This document shows positions 1-13,500 of a DNA stretch of 64,000 bases, one piece after another (within the stretch, counting starts at the first letter, position 1; each line of letters begins with the position of its first letter). The notes under the pieces were generated by a model, which ran no database searches, was not told where the DNA came from, and was given only the letters and a program-made list of their open reading frames with translations. The stretch covers positions 434,001 through 498,000 of the forward strand of contig JAKJHU010000187.1 in NCBI GenBank assembly GCA_022316685.1. Reading direction: 5' to 3'. Origin of the DNA: Progne subis subis (Eukaryota; Chordata; Aves; Passeriformes; Hirundinidae). A program made the position numbers and the translations under genes.

Positions 1-589
1 CACGCAAATAGCTAATGTTATGAAAACATCCAAAGAAGAATGATAATATTTAGTACGTGGACTTTTGAGAGCGGCAAAAAAAGACTTTGTAAACATCCAA
101 AAAATAAAAACTACTCTCCATAAAAACCTGAAGACTAATATACCTTTAAAAATTGTCTCTAGGCAGGGAAGAATTTCTCAAAGTACCTAACTGTTCAAAT
201 AAAATCTTGGTGGATACTTTCATTTCCAGCACAGAACTTCCCATAACTTCAGTCGTAATAGTTCTGGTACTGTTCCAAGTATTGTAAAGACAGAACACAT
301 ACTTTTATGAGACCATTTGCAGTAACAGACAGTATGAAGAATTTCCCAGATTCCATAACCAACAGGAGCCAACAATCCAAGCATGTTGTCAATTATGCCT
401 AGATAATGACTCGGGGCATACTCAGGTTGAATATACTGAAGAATTAAATATGACATGCATTTGAACTGTAAAAATTCTCAGGATTTTACAAGAATAGGCT
501 ACTAAGTTTGGGAGGTGTTTTTTTTTTTTTCTTTTTCATTTAAGAATTCATTTTTTGAGTCTTGGCATGTAACGGAAGGCCTAAATCAA

Positions 590-1514
590 TGTATTTATTT
601 ATTTATTTATAAACATGTAGATATTGAAGGAAACATGCAAATTCACTGCAGACTCACCCAAACTAAGCAGACAGATAGAACAAGCTTTCTAGTTCTAAAT
701 CCCTCAAATGCCAGTCTCCCTTTGTCCTTCATGTTCTTTACCAAAAAAAAAAAAAATCCATTACTACAATCTCTACTATACCTATGACTCTCCTGCAGAG
801 TATTTAGTTCTCCTCTTCTATGAAACAATGAGTATTAAAAATTCCTTTGTGCTACACAGAAAGTTAAATGTCCAGGGTGAATGAAGACAGCAAACAGTAA
901 AATAAACTTCTAACAGTTTTTAAAATTTCATGAGAAAGCCGACTCAGGATTGGACAATATGTGAAAGTGAACAATTTAAATAACATCAGATGGTTTTGAT
1001 TCATTTACATGTTCCCTGGCAGACTAATCTTTCAAACAAGAAATTTCAAGTCACTGTCTTTAGTTCAGGTTTGTTTATATTCTACATTTTTAAATCAGAC
1101 CAAAGCAAAAGTTCTTTACAGAGAAGTAAGCCAATAATTTTAGCAAAATGATACAAAAAATTTTCTTAAACCAAGTAAAAGATTTGTAATTACAGTAGAA
1201 TAATAAAAAGGGAGTAAAGTCTGCCGCCTGTGGAGGGAAAACTGAAATAGCCATCCAGTAACAGGCGGGGAACTCTGTAAACCATCTTTCTTTTCCAGCC
1301 CTGTTACCACAGGGTTCTCTTAAGGTCACTGGGTTTCTGGCAAAAACATCCTGTAATGGCAGCTGCTGGAGTCTCCGCAGGTTCCTCCAAGCGCCTATTA
1401 GGTGACATGGAGAACTCCAATTTCCACTCTAGTTTAGGTTATAATTGCTAGTAAAGCCACTGGTAACATGGGAGATCAGCCATGCATTATCTGCCCTCCA
1501 TGGCAAAATAATTT
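590..1514 (-). other. CSNK1D: CSNK1D distal 3' UTR (candidate)
   Basis: This is the sequence immediately past the distal stop on the minus strand. It is AT-rich, holds no other gene, and reaches a cluster of overlapping minus-strand AATAAA signals at 593-611. The end is inferred, since no transcript is available. Bases 1-590 beyond it show no recognisable feature. Confidence 0.45.
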
Positions 1515-1565
1515 TCATCGGTGCACAGCAGACTGGAGAACACTGGTAGTAACCCGAGCAGGAAT
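1515..1565 (-). CDS. CSNK1D: CSNK1D distal last coding exon (415-residue isoform)
   Basis: After a GGTAG acceptor the frame reads [16 protein letters not shown] then TGA, the C-terminus of the 415-residue isoform. Spacing of the I-P, R-V, L-Q-S and V-H-R residues matches the known delta tail, with several substitutions in between. It lies 8.4 kb from exon 8, so intron 8 is long and contains two CR1 insertions. Confidence 0.93.
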   Translation of the reverse strand: MPARVTTSVLQSAVHR

Positions 1566-4500
1566 CTACCAAAGCCAAAAAAATAAGACAACATCAGCAT
1601 ATATCCTTCCAGTTAACATACAATTGTCTCGCAACGTACTTTTAAACTATTAATTGCCAAAATTTAAGTGTGTGAATTTAAAATACAACAAACAATACAG
1701 TGTTTCACACCCACCTGCAGCTACACTAAGTTTCCTATTATTTTCCTCTTTTATTACAAGTTAACATGGAAAATTCGCCTTTCCAGCCAGAGAGGATGTT
1801 TTGCAGAAAATTAGAACATGAACATTTGCAGAAGAAAGAACCAACCAGATGAAAACACTATGAATGCGTAGTAATAGACTCAATGGATAATTAATTTTAA
1901 AAAAATAAGAAGGTAAAAAAGAAATGAATTATTTTCAATGGCTTTTCACTTTCCATGGGACACTGTGTTAAAAGGTACTTCTTGTATTTCCATAGCTTGA
2001 CCTATTGAAGTAAAAGTGTACCATTATTTCAGGACCACTTTCACCATGAAAGTGAAAACAACCACACATCTCTGCAATTTAAGGAGCGAGAAACATCTAA
2101 GTAGCTGGATCAGTATTTACTATTTCTTTCAGTTGTGAACAGCTTCAAATACTAAGGCATACAGTATAGGCCAAACAACGCAGGCACAACCCAGACCAGA
2201 ATCTGCGTGTCTCCTGCACCCAGACTTTTCAATGCAAAGGGTTTTTTTAATTTTTTAAATTTTTTTTTTTTAAACTAAGATCTGGTAATGAGTCTTCAAA
2301 GGGTTAAGCTGCCATTTACAGTTGGAACTTCTTAATGCTATGAACTGTTCACAAAGCAGCTTGTGCAGAGTAAGCCAAGCACACAAAGCAGAAGGAGAAA
2401 ACAGAAGAGAAATAGCAGAATTCTTCACCAACTAGAGATACAGGATTAATGCAAGCTTAGGCTTTATAGAGAAACAGACAGCAGACAAGAGTTATACAAC
2501 AGAATTAATTAAGGAACAGAAAAATCTCACAGCTTTTTTATTAATAAACAGCAAATCAAAGAAGCTCTTGAAATACTTAAGAAAAGCATCCCTAAGCCAT
2601 TAAGGTTCAGATTCCAACTGAAAGCTCCTTTATTCGCATATGGAACCTGTTATTGCCAAAAGCAGAAGAGACTAAGAAGCCAAAAGCTGCATACAGAAAG
2701 GCAGAAACCTCCACTGCAATGAACAGTGGAAAGGACTTTGTAATACCCAAATTCAAGTCTGTCTACCTCTGAGATGCCCATGATCAACTATTCTTGCTAG
2801 TATGCAAACGTTTTTTTTAAATAAAAATCTGAAGAGGTCTGAGTATTTTTAAAAGGAGAGCTCATAAGGCATGGAGAAGAATACAAAACAGTGAAAAATG
2901 GACACAGCTGTAGTAGAACATTCCATTCACAACAAGACAAGACAAGACAGAGCCTCATTTGAGCAATACTGTCAATTGAATCTTCATACAAGTATTTTGC
3001 TTCTATTGATTCTGAAGCAGATCTATTTTTAATGGATGACATACTGCTGCATCAACATCCTTGGAAAGACATGTAATTCTCATACAGCTAAAATTTAGTC
3101 TTACTTATTTTATTTTATTGTTGATACTTGAGCAATTTTAGGGACCTTTTAAGTCACTGTTATTGTCAATTCTGTTTGAGAGTCCAAGCGGAACAGCAGC
3201 AATAACTGAGCTTTTGGAATGACATTTACTTTTAAGTTGGAGAAAAATCAATGCTTTATCAAGCATCTGACCAGAAGGCACAGATACAACTATGAGATCA
3301 CATGAGTAGAAGGAGCAAAGTTGGACGTTTCCAAAGAGGTTTTTCCCCACCCCATATAAAGTTTTGGTGTCTAATGAGAAGCACTCACCCAGTGCTGCCT
3401 TCCAACGAAAGGAGACGAGCAGCTACTTGCCATGGTGTTCGAAAGGAATGCTATTCTGAGGTAGGGGAAAAGACAGCAATTTGTAACAGTTCCACTGCCC
3501 CAATATATAGATGTCTTAATAAAAATCCAACCTGAACTTGCAGTAGCAACTCTATCTTTTGAGAAGGTCTGATTTCAGACTTCTGTAAGACACTTCCATC
3601 ATATTAAGAGACGTGTAAAAGAAACAAATCATTAATCCTCAAAGGAAGCTGACAGGGTCGGAAGAACAATGCAAAGTATGATGCCTGCTAAGATGGGTAT
3701 GTGGAGAAAGATTTGCAGATGTGGAAATGGAAAAGGCAGAAGCACTGGAAGTATGGCACAACACTCAAGTTATTCAATGCCAGTGTTGGCTATAGTCTTC
3801 TAAAAACTTCTGTGAAAGAGACTTAATCAAATAGTTCTTTGCGTAGCATTTCAATCTTTCCTTCCAGCTACAGAGAGAATACCTCTATTACCAATAGGAG
3901 TTTGCCACAGCTTTGACTGTTGGGTGCTGAATATGCTACATTCAAGAAAAAAATATTAAACAACTTCATGTGTAACCACAAGCAGTCAGACTGAACCTTT
4001 CATTGAAGGAAATGAAGACTACTCACCCACATAACTAGACTTGAGATGATCACTGGTTTCAGGATACAGTCTATGCATGTGGACCAACAGAACTGATTCA
4101 AAGTAGTTTTTACTGCAATACTCATTACCTCATTTATTACCTCCTTTACTACACCTCTAAATGTTTAAAAACTATGCGTAAAGGCAACTTAGGGAACAAT
4201 TTGCTTAGAGACTTTAAGAGCAGAAGGATCTTTTAAGAGCTGGTATGATTTTCTGTCCAGACCTGTAATTTAGGCTTGCTTTAGACTTGAACACACCACC
4301 TAGAAATGAACCCAGTATTTATGCAAAGGCAGACAGATGATCTAATTATTTTAGAAGTTGTTTCAGTAGGTAACTACCTTCACTTAGACCTCTATTTTGC
4401 GTTTCTTTACTTGCGAGTGGTTTTAATTCTAAGCAATAGGTTCTTCACATGTTTTCTCCTTAAACATGAATTCTTGTTAAAATCATTGTCTCAAACACTA

Positions 4501-7500
4501 CACCAACTCACTCAAGACGTTTTCTTAGCTTTCAGACAAACTGAAAGAAGCAGATATGAAACTCTTACAGTGTACAATCTGTTCTCCCAATCCATCTCAC
4601 TAACGACACAAAGTAACATCTCCTGTTCATTACTGTATAATACATAGATTCAAGGAGGAAATAGTGCCCTTTGATTACAAAACCACACTAACCTTGCCAA
4701 CATTACACTTGCTTCCTCAGTCAGTACTTACTACAGATACAGTTCCTCCATACAGGAAAATGGCCTCCACTCCTTCATCCTAACCAGAATTTGGAGTACT
4801 GCAGGAATACACATTTAAATAGACTGCGCTCGACCGTTCAGCTCCCACTGATGTTTATCACTGATGTGAACTCACAACTTGTAGGTGTTTTTGCTGTTGC
4901 ACTCACTTCATATAATCCAGAAAAGTACTGAGTAACAGGTGCCATAGAATTTACATGATTTCATTAGAAACACTTAAGTTTCACAAACCATTTCATAGAC
5001 ATGGTGGGGAATAAATGAGACCTATTTTGCTGTTTCCCATTTTTCCACAAGCATTAAATTTCCCTGAGGATGCCTAGTTTTCATTAGAGATCTTTGGTTC
5101 CTATTATTCACATTGACAGCCTTAGTTTTTCAGTTTCAGTCTGACCCAATCAGAATTCAGTTTGGCCAAAAGAAAGATGAACACATGGAGTAGTCATCTT
5201 TAAGAACTCTACTTAGAGACATGCAGCTTTCCTTGTTTGAGTAACCAGTGCATTTCACTGTCCGTAATTTAACAAGCAGCAGCCTTTCCTCTAGACGAAC
5301 AGAGTTGGAGATTACAGATGCACCATTGCTTTACCAAACCAAGGCATAAAGTAACTGAAATAACAAAACTAACTTACCAAGTTATAAATAAGGACTCTAA
5401 TAAATGTAGTTCTTAACAGAAAACATCTGTAGATGTGCATGGCAAATGCTAAAAGTTGCTTTCTACCAGGAGTATAGCTTAAGCACTTCCTGAAAAAGGA
5501 CCTGTGGTAGTATTTACTTTACTTAAGACTTACTAAGGAAACTAGCACTTAGAATGGACAAACAATTGCTATTTGTTATGGTTCTCTAAATAAGAAGTGA
5601 TACAGATGACTCTATAGTCTTATATCTCTCCGATCAAAATTCTCTTTATTGACTTTGCCACATAACTCAAATACTTTATGCTTTCCTAAGAATAAGGTAT
5701 AAAGATAATTGGAAACTGTAACTGTTAACCTGGCTAACATGTAAAGATAAACTGTGATTGCGGAAGAGCCACTTTTAGTATTACGAAGACTGTAAAGAGC
5801 ATAAGCAATCAACACCTGCAACTTGCACTATCTTGCCTACTATAGAGTGAGAAGTGGGAAAACGAAAAGTGAATTTCCTCTAACAAGCTCAAGCGGAAAT
5901 GTTAGAAGCTGAACTCTGAGTAAAGCATTTCAGCCACACCATCCAAGTTGCAGAAGGCAAAGGGCTGAAGGCAGATATGCATTAGAACAGGAATTGGGAA
6001 AATGAAGAACCATCCACTGTGGAAGACGACTGGGTTTGGGACTGATAAAGGAACATGAAAGTGCATGAGTCTGAGGGACCAGATGACATACATCCATGGG
6101 CTCTGAGGGAATGGGCTGAGTAATAGCTACGCCACGAGCCATCATATTTGAGACATCATGGCTGTTCAGTGTAATTCCCTCTGACTGGAAAAGGGGAAAC
6201 CATAACCCCCAGTTTTATAAAGGGAAATATAGGCCAGTCTTACCTCAGTGCCTGGCAAAATCATGTAACAGATCCTCTTGGAACCTCTGTTAAGGCACAC
6301 GGAGAATAAGGAGGTGATTGGTGTCGGACAACATCACTCCACTAAAAGTAAATTGTGCCTGACAAATTCGGTGACCCTCTACACTGAGGCTAAGCAGTGG
6401 TGGATGAGGGAAGAGCCAGACGTCACCCACCTGGACTTGTACAAAGCACTGGACACTGTCTCGCATGATATCCTTGTCTCTAAACTGGAGAGACACAGAT
6501 TTAATACATGCACCACTCTGTGGTTAAGAAACAGGCCGGACGGTCACACACAAAGAATTATGATTGGTGAGTTGATGTCCAAGTGGAAAGCAGTGATAGA
6601 GCGGTGTTTGCTCCTCAGTATGGGGACAACCGCTGTTCAGCATCTTTGTCAGCAACATTGACAGTAGAAACAAGTGTATCCTCAGCAAATTTCCTAATAA
6701 CAACAAGATGTGGGATGTAGTCAACATGCTGGAGGGAAAGAGATGCCATCCAGAGAGAGATATTAACAGGCTTGAGAAGTGGGTCTCTGGGAGCCTCAAG
6801 CGGTTCAACAAGATCAAGTGCAAGGTCCTGCACGTGGGTCAGGTCAGCCTCATGCAGAAGTACAGGATAGGTGAAGAATGGATCAAAATTAGCTCTGGGG
6901 AGAAAGACTTGGGAGTGTTCACGGATTAGAAGCTCAACGTCACTCAGCAATGTGCGCCTGTGGCCTGGAAAGCCAACCGCGTCCTGGGCTGCATCAAAAG
7001 AAAAGTGACCAACAACTCGAGAGAGGGAATTCTTACCCTCTGTTCTGCTATTATGGGACCCCACCAGGAGTACTGTGTCCAGGTCTGGGGTCCCTGACAC
7101 AAGAACAATGTTGACAATGTTAGAAAGAGTCCAGAGGAGAGTCACTAAGTTGATGACAGGGCTAGAGCACCTCTCCTATAAAAACAGGCTGAGAGAGTTG
7201 GGGCTCTTCAGCTTGGAGAAGAAACGAGAGCTTGGGGAGAACTGAGAGTAGCCTTGCAGTACCTAAAGGGAGCTTACAAGAAGGCCGAAGAGTGGCTGTT
7301 CACATGGCATGTAAAAAGTGCATGTAGTGATAGGACAAGGATGAATGGCCTTAACCTGAGGGAGGATAGATTTATTTATTAGGAAGAAATTCTTTACTAT
7401 AAGGGCAGTGAGGTATTAGAACAGGCTGCCCAGAGAGATCATGGACTCCCTGTCTCTGGAGATACTGAAGGCCAAGCTGAATGGGGTTCTGAGTAACCTG

Positions 7501-10500
7501 GCCTACTGGAAGGTTCTCTGCCCTTGGAATGGGGGCTGCAACGAGGTGATCTTTAAGGTCCCTTCCAATCCAACCCATTTCTCCTGCAAATCACTCTTGC
7601 CTTCCAATTGCAACAGGCCGAGGGGAATCTATTAAAATTATACTACAGTCACACACTGCTATTATGGTCACACACTACTATATGGTCACCATGAGTAGAT
7701 AACAACAGTGGTTCACTCTCTTAAAAACTAAATTAATACAGCAGTCAATGAATTACTAGTTCTAACAAACTCAAGAGAAGATCCTGACTAGACTGCTGTT
7801 GAGACTGTAAAGAAGTCAACCAAGCGATCCTATACTCAGAGCAGAGTGTTGAAAAGAGCAGGTATGGAATGTGCCATTAAGCCAGATCATACTCTTGGCC
7901 CATACCACAAATTATACATCTGGATGTTTAAAGAGCACTCAGAAAACTGTCCACTGCCCTCACAGTGTTCACATTTTACAAGCTAGGCAGAACCAAAATG
8001 TATCTACAAGGCGAAATGTATTACTCGTATCTTGAAATGTTTACAATAGGGTCACCTGCACACTGAGCGACATGTCATGAACATAGCCAAGAAAAGATGT
8101 ACTTTCACCTAAAACAATCAAGTGGCATCACTGCATTTCCATCTGTTACAGCTATTTCTTATTTATTCGACCGTTAACAAAGACAAAGCACCTGAGATTT
8201 GCTCAGAATGCCAAAGACCTGGCATATACACTTTTCCAAGAAACCATCTTCACATTAAAGTAAATGTTCAGGGAGAAGCCTGCATCACAGCCTCACAGAA
8301 TATCCAAGGTTACAAAGGACCCCTGGAAATCATGTAGCCCAATCCCACTACCCAAAGTACAGTCAACTAGAGCAGGCCACTCAGGACAATGTCCAATTGG
8401 GCTGCAAGTATTTTGGAAAAAGGAGACTCTACAACCTCTTTGGGCAACCTGTTAGAGTCCTTGCCCATCTTCATAGTAAAAAAGTTTCTTTGTATGTCTA
8501 AATGGAATTTCCTGTATTTCACTTTGTGCCCACTATCCCTCGTCTGTTCACTGGATATTGCTGCAAACAGTCTGGCTACACCTTCTTTACATTCTTCTAA
8601 CAGGTATTTATGAAGATTTACAAGATCCATAACTGTGCAAAATCCTACCCTCTTTGTTTTCATACTATTTAAAAATACTTCAACATGAGAATTTCTGGTG
8701 GCAAGAATAGCAGTTCAGTGAACAATTTGAGGCGGTGAAACTTGTACCGAAGCCAGTACAGAAAACCTCACCTATCCAGTACTCTTGCCCAGTCATTTCT
8801 GCTCCTGAACTCATCATCCCTTGTGCAAGCAAAAACATCTGTGCAGCTACATGGTGAAACAACTCATTCAGCTTAAATCCCCCCTCAAATCCCACTCACT
8901 TTGCTTTTATCACAATGGAATTTTTTCTCAAACCCAGTTTACTCTCAGTCTTCCTTAGTGATATCCACCTGGCCCCCATCTAAAAAACCCGTTCTTTCTA
9001 GCAGCAAGACTTCATATGTAAGAACATGTACTATCCAAAAATAATTAACTGCCAATCAAATGATGAAGCCAAAAGGAACTGAGTGAATTTTTGTCAACAT
9101 GCTCTGTCAATGAGCAACGAGTCCCTGGCAAAAATTATGCGGTTAGAGCTTCTGCACAGTAGTGAGGCATGGTGGAAAAACCCCTAGGTCATTGCAACAG
9201 TCCCCCTAACATACTGCTTTCCCAGAAATCTTGCAGAATGTCTATAGATTGGTTGATTCCCATTTTGTAAATAGACTGAAAGTAAATTGTACAAAGCCAA
9301 GCCACACACCGTTTGCGACAAGACTCAATACGCTGAGGAAGGAATGTTTCAGCTATAGCATAGAGTCATAAACACATTAAACACTGTCAGCCCTAAAAAG
9401 AAAGATTACTAAAATTTCTTTGCTAAGTCATTGTGAACAGTAAGGATGATTGTCAACATTTATCCTCCTGCCATTCTCTTCAAGTGAGCAACATATCCAT
9501 CATCCATGTATGTGGCCTCTTATTGACTCTGAATTAGAGCCCCGCACTACACTATTTCTTCGCTACTGCACCTTCCATTCTTCACCAAATGCTTCTTGCC
9601 TTTTCTGCATCAATATTCTCTGCTCTGCTGATTTGGAAACACGATTCACTACTGCCTCTTACCCTGCTTCTTCACTGGTCACAGATATAAAAAACTGCAT
9701 GAGTCAAGGAGCTAAATCCCATAATAGTACGTTAAAATGCTGCAACTCAAGAATTTTGCATCCTCTCATTGCTGTCAAGGTAAAAATGAAAATTTCTTTA
9801 CACCCACATCATTCAGGCTAAGCGTCAAGCATTCGCATGAATGAACATCACCTGCAAAAACAGTATGAAATCACAACAATTACCTGGTAAGTTCTTTTGG
9901 CAAATTAACTTTATCAAATTGCCCTCATTTTTTTCAATACACAGATTTTTTTTTTTTTTTTACCTGCGAAGTTGACATGCGAGACGTATCTTGTCGGCCT
10001 GTTAAATCAGATGAAGAGATATTGACTGGGGCACCACGATGCAATCTCATACTCACTTTCCTTTCTCGTTCCATACCCGATACTGGCCGAGGGGAGGTGT
10101 TGGCTGTGAGAAAAACTGCATTAGACTCACATAATGAGAAATGCCATTTTAACACGGTCACTGGAAAAAATGCACTCTTGCCATTTGCACATAAAAATAT
10201 CAAAGAACCAAATGAGGAATCAAGGCTGTTGTTCGACATTTCACAGAAATACAAGTATCAATTGCCAGGCAATGAGCATATGCAACTGCCTTTAATCTAC
10301 TAAAAAGCAAGGAAGAAAAAAAACAAACCAAAAGGCCAAATTCTGCCCAGAGACAAACTGCCAAATAGAGCAGCCTTCAAAATGCATTTACCCAGGTACT
10401 TGCTTACTTACCAGCATGTGAAGTTGGGGTAAGTGGAGCAGGAGGAGCAGCATCTTGCACTCCTCTTAGCCTGCCAGAAGCAGTGGAGGGTAATCCACGT

Positions 10501-13500
10501 ACAGCTGGATTTCGTGTATGTCTTAACCTTTCCTCTCGTTCTCGCCTTTCACGTTCAGCATCTTCAGCTGCTCTGCTTGCACCCTAGGAGTCAAGAGTAG
10601 TGAACAACTTGGGGGATTATCGAGCCTACAAGTATACGTTTGGATAAAAAATACTGAAAAGAAAGAACTGGACAATGTGTGAACTGAAGTTTGATAGGGC
10701 ATCAACTGCTTTGGTAAAATTTCTTGAGAACTGCCATAGTTTTTGTTCATACAGCTCAAAATGCTAATGTACACACATACTGTTAGGGCAGCTGGACATC
10801 TCCTCAGATGTCGCAAGTGACCCATGTTAAAGATCAAGGTGGGAGGAAGTAAAAATTTCACAACCTATCCTGGCGACTGCCCTAAAGGGGCATATTAAAA
10901 GAAGCCCCCTACATTAAAAGCCTTGTAACTGTAACTTAGCTGTCATCCAAGCCTTACAGCACGGATCCCGTATCTCCTGCCTTTCCTCATTTCCTGATCT
11001 TTTTGTCTATACAGCAGAGTTGCCAGGAGGAGAAACGGAAGAAAATCGTACAGCATCAGTTAAGATACTCCAAACTGACAATGTAGTAAAAAAACCCAAC
11101 CAAAACCATTTAAAAAATCAAGGTTTTAGAAAGCTGTGTGAGCTACTTACAAATTTCAGCATGTTCCAGTCAAATACATAGTCATAGGAGAATCCTTGCC
11201 GATGAAAGAGGTTTCTAAATAATTGCCTTAGATAGGAATAGTCCGGCTTGTCATCAAAACGCAAAGAACGGCAGAAATTCAAGTACGTGGCAAATTCAGC
11301 TGTAATTAAAGAAAGTCTGGTTTTCATCTTCAGCTTCACATTGGCTTATTGTAATTGAGCCAAAAAAACCCCAAACCACCTCAAACGTGAAAAGCAGGGA
11401 ATCTTCTCAACATAAGAAAAAAGAATAATGATCTAATACTAGAAATCCACCAAAGGGAACACTATGATGCCAACCCTGAAAAATAAATTATTTTTCTATC
11501 ACAGAACAGGCAAAGATCTCATTTGTCAACAGCAGAGAGAACCCAATACTACAGTTCTTTAAAAAACGGTGGGGGAGAAGACGTTTAAATCTTTGCTTGG
11601 AATATACTGAATATAATTTATTGGGGGACATGGAACAGCATTTTTTTGTTAAGCCATACAGTAATTCGTGTCTGCAACACAAAAAAACTTAATCTCCCAG
11701 ATAAGTCATGCCACATTTTGAACTTACAACAGTTCGAACACTTGTTTTTAAATGGCAAGCCAAATGCTAGTTACAAAGCAAAAAAATGAATACTGTAGTG
11801 AATTCAGTGTACCAGAGAAAATAACAGTATCAAAATACTAGCCTTTGACTTTAGGTCTTCCAAAATGAAATAAGATATAAAATTTAGATGAAGAAAGAAA
11901 TTCAAGAGAAGCTTCTCCGCCCGTGAACCCCAGAGAAAATACATAGCTCATGAATGTAAAGGAACACGTATGAAGCAACATTTGAAACACATCAAAAATG
12001 ACGAATTTTCATACAACCCAACCAAAAGCTGTATTTCTTGCCATTGTAATTAGTTGCCGAAGCCGAGAGAGTGGAAAGAAGAGACAGAACTCTTTCTGAA
12101 ATGAAAATATTTGCCAATGATAGCTAGTGTTACTAAGTTTTAAAACAAATTTAAGTATCATTTTACAATACTCAAAAATGACTTATTATTGTTTTGGTGT
12201 AAATAACAAACTGAGAAACAGAACTGCTTTGAGGCATGATGCTAGGATACAGCAGGGTTTCTTACGCCCCCCAGAAATTCTAATCCATCAGCAGCCCAAA
12301 CCAGATGAACCTGGGATAATAATTCCCAAGTGAAACAACTGCAATAGGTAAGAGGTGCATCTGACTATACAATCCAATTCATCCAAGAAACAGTACCCAC
12401 ACAGATAAAGAGGCAGGTTGTCAAAATGCTATTTGTCTGTTACAAATTACACAGCCAACAGGTGCACAAAAAATACAGCACAAATCAGATGTACCATGCT
12501 ACCCTTCCTCTTGAGGGCACTTCAACAGTTGATACTAGGGCTCGCTAGAAATGCTCTACAAACACAAAAGATCTCAGTCTTCAGTATACTATTTTTACCA
12601 CACGTGCTAAAATCATGGGGGGTAAAATCATGGGAGGAAGGGGAAGAGGAGAGGGAGAGAGAGAGAGAGAGGGGGAGAAGGAGTGACGGTGAAAAAGAGT
12701 AGTAGCATTTAACTACTAAAGAAAGGAGATGTACCACTACATAGGTCTAGTGTTACAGAAGAGTAACTTACAAGGATATCCTTTACACAAAACCTCAATG
12801 GGAGTAGACATTTTCTTTTCACTGATACGTTCGTATTTCTGCCTCTTTGTTGCTGCTTTCAGTCCCTGCCAGGGGAGGGAGCCCAGGTTAAAATACATCA
12901 GTACATAGCCCAAGGACTCCAAGTCATCTCTGCGAGATTGCTCTACAACAGCATAAAAAAGTGAACTCATTAGGTTTCATTTTCTACTGGAAAAACAAAA
13001 GTCTGTGCAATAAGGCTGTTATAAAGACCCTCACAAAAACAAGAGACAGCTGAGAGTTACTACACCCACAATAAACTTGTTCAGTACACGAAATGCCAAT
13101 TATCCTTGCAGTTAAAAAATGTGCTAATTCCTGAGCATTACAAACTGACTGAATCCCACCTAATGAAGATGTGCAAGGCCACGCATGCTGCACTCTTAGT
13201 GTCAAAAATAGGGACTGCCCCCTATGCATCCACAATGCAACATCCACTTGCACTAAAATTACACGCATCGACACTTCTGAGGTTTCTATTTATTGCTTTC
13301 CCCGGCTCACCAATTCCAAGATGAGTGTTGATGGATGCGTAACGGGCAGTTCCCGTTAAATTTTTATTTTCACGATATGGAATATGTTGGTGAGTTCGAG
13401 CGTCTCGATACTTCTTTGCTAGTCCAAAGTCTATAATGTAGACAAGATTGCCTTTCTTCCCCAGGCCCATTAAGAAGTTATCTGGCTTCACATCTCGGTG

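Noticed and set aside
6615..7145. 176-codon minus-strand frame
   Set aside because: It is antisense to a CR1 LINE whose own plus-strand motifs explain the sequence.
10523..10861. 112-codon minus-strand frame over CSNK1D exon 7
   Set aside because: It is in a different frame from the kinase and mostly intronic.
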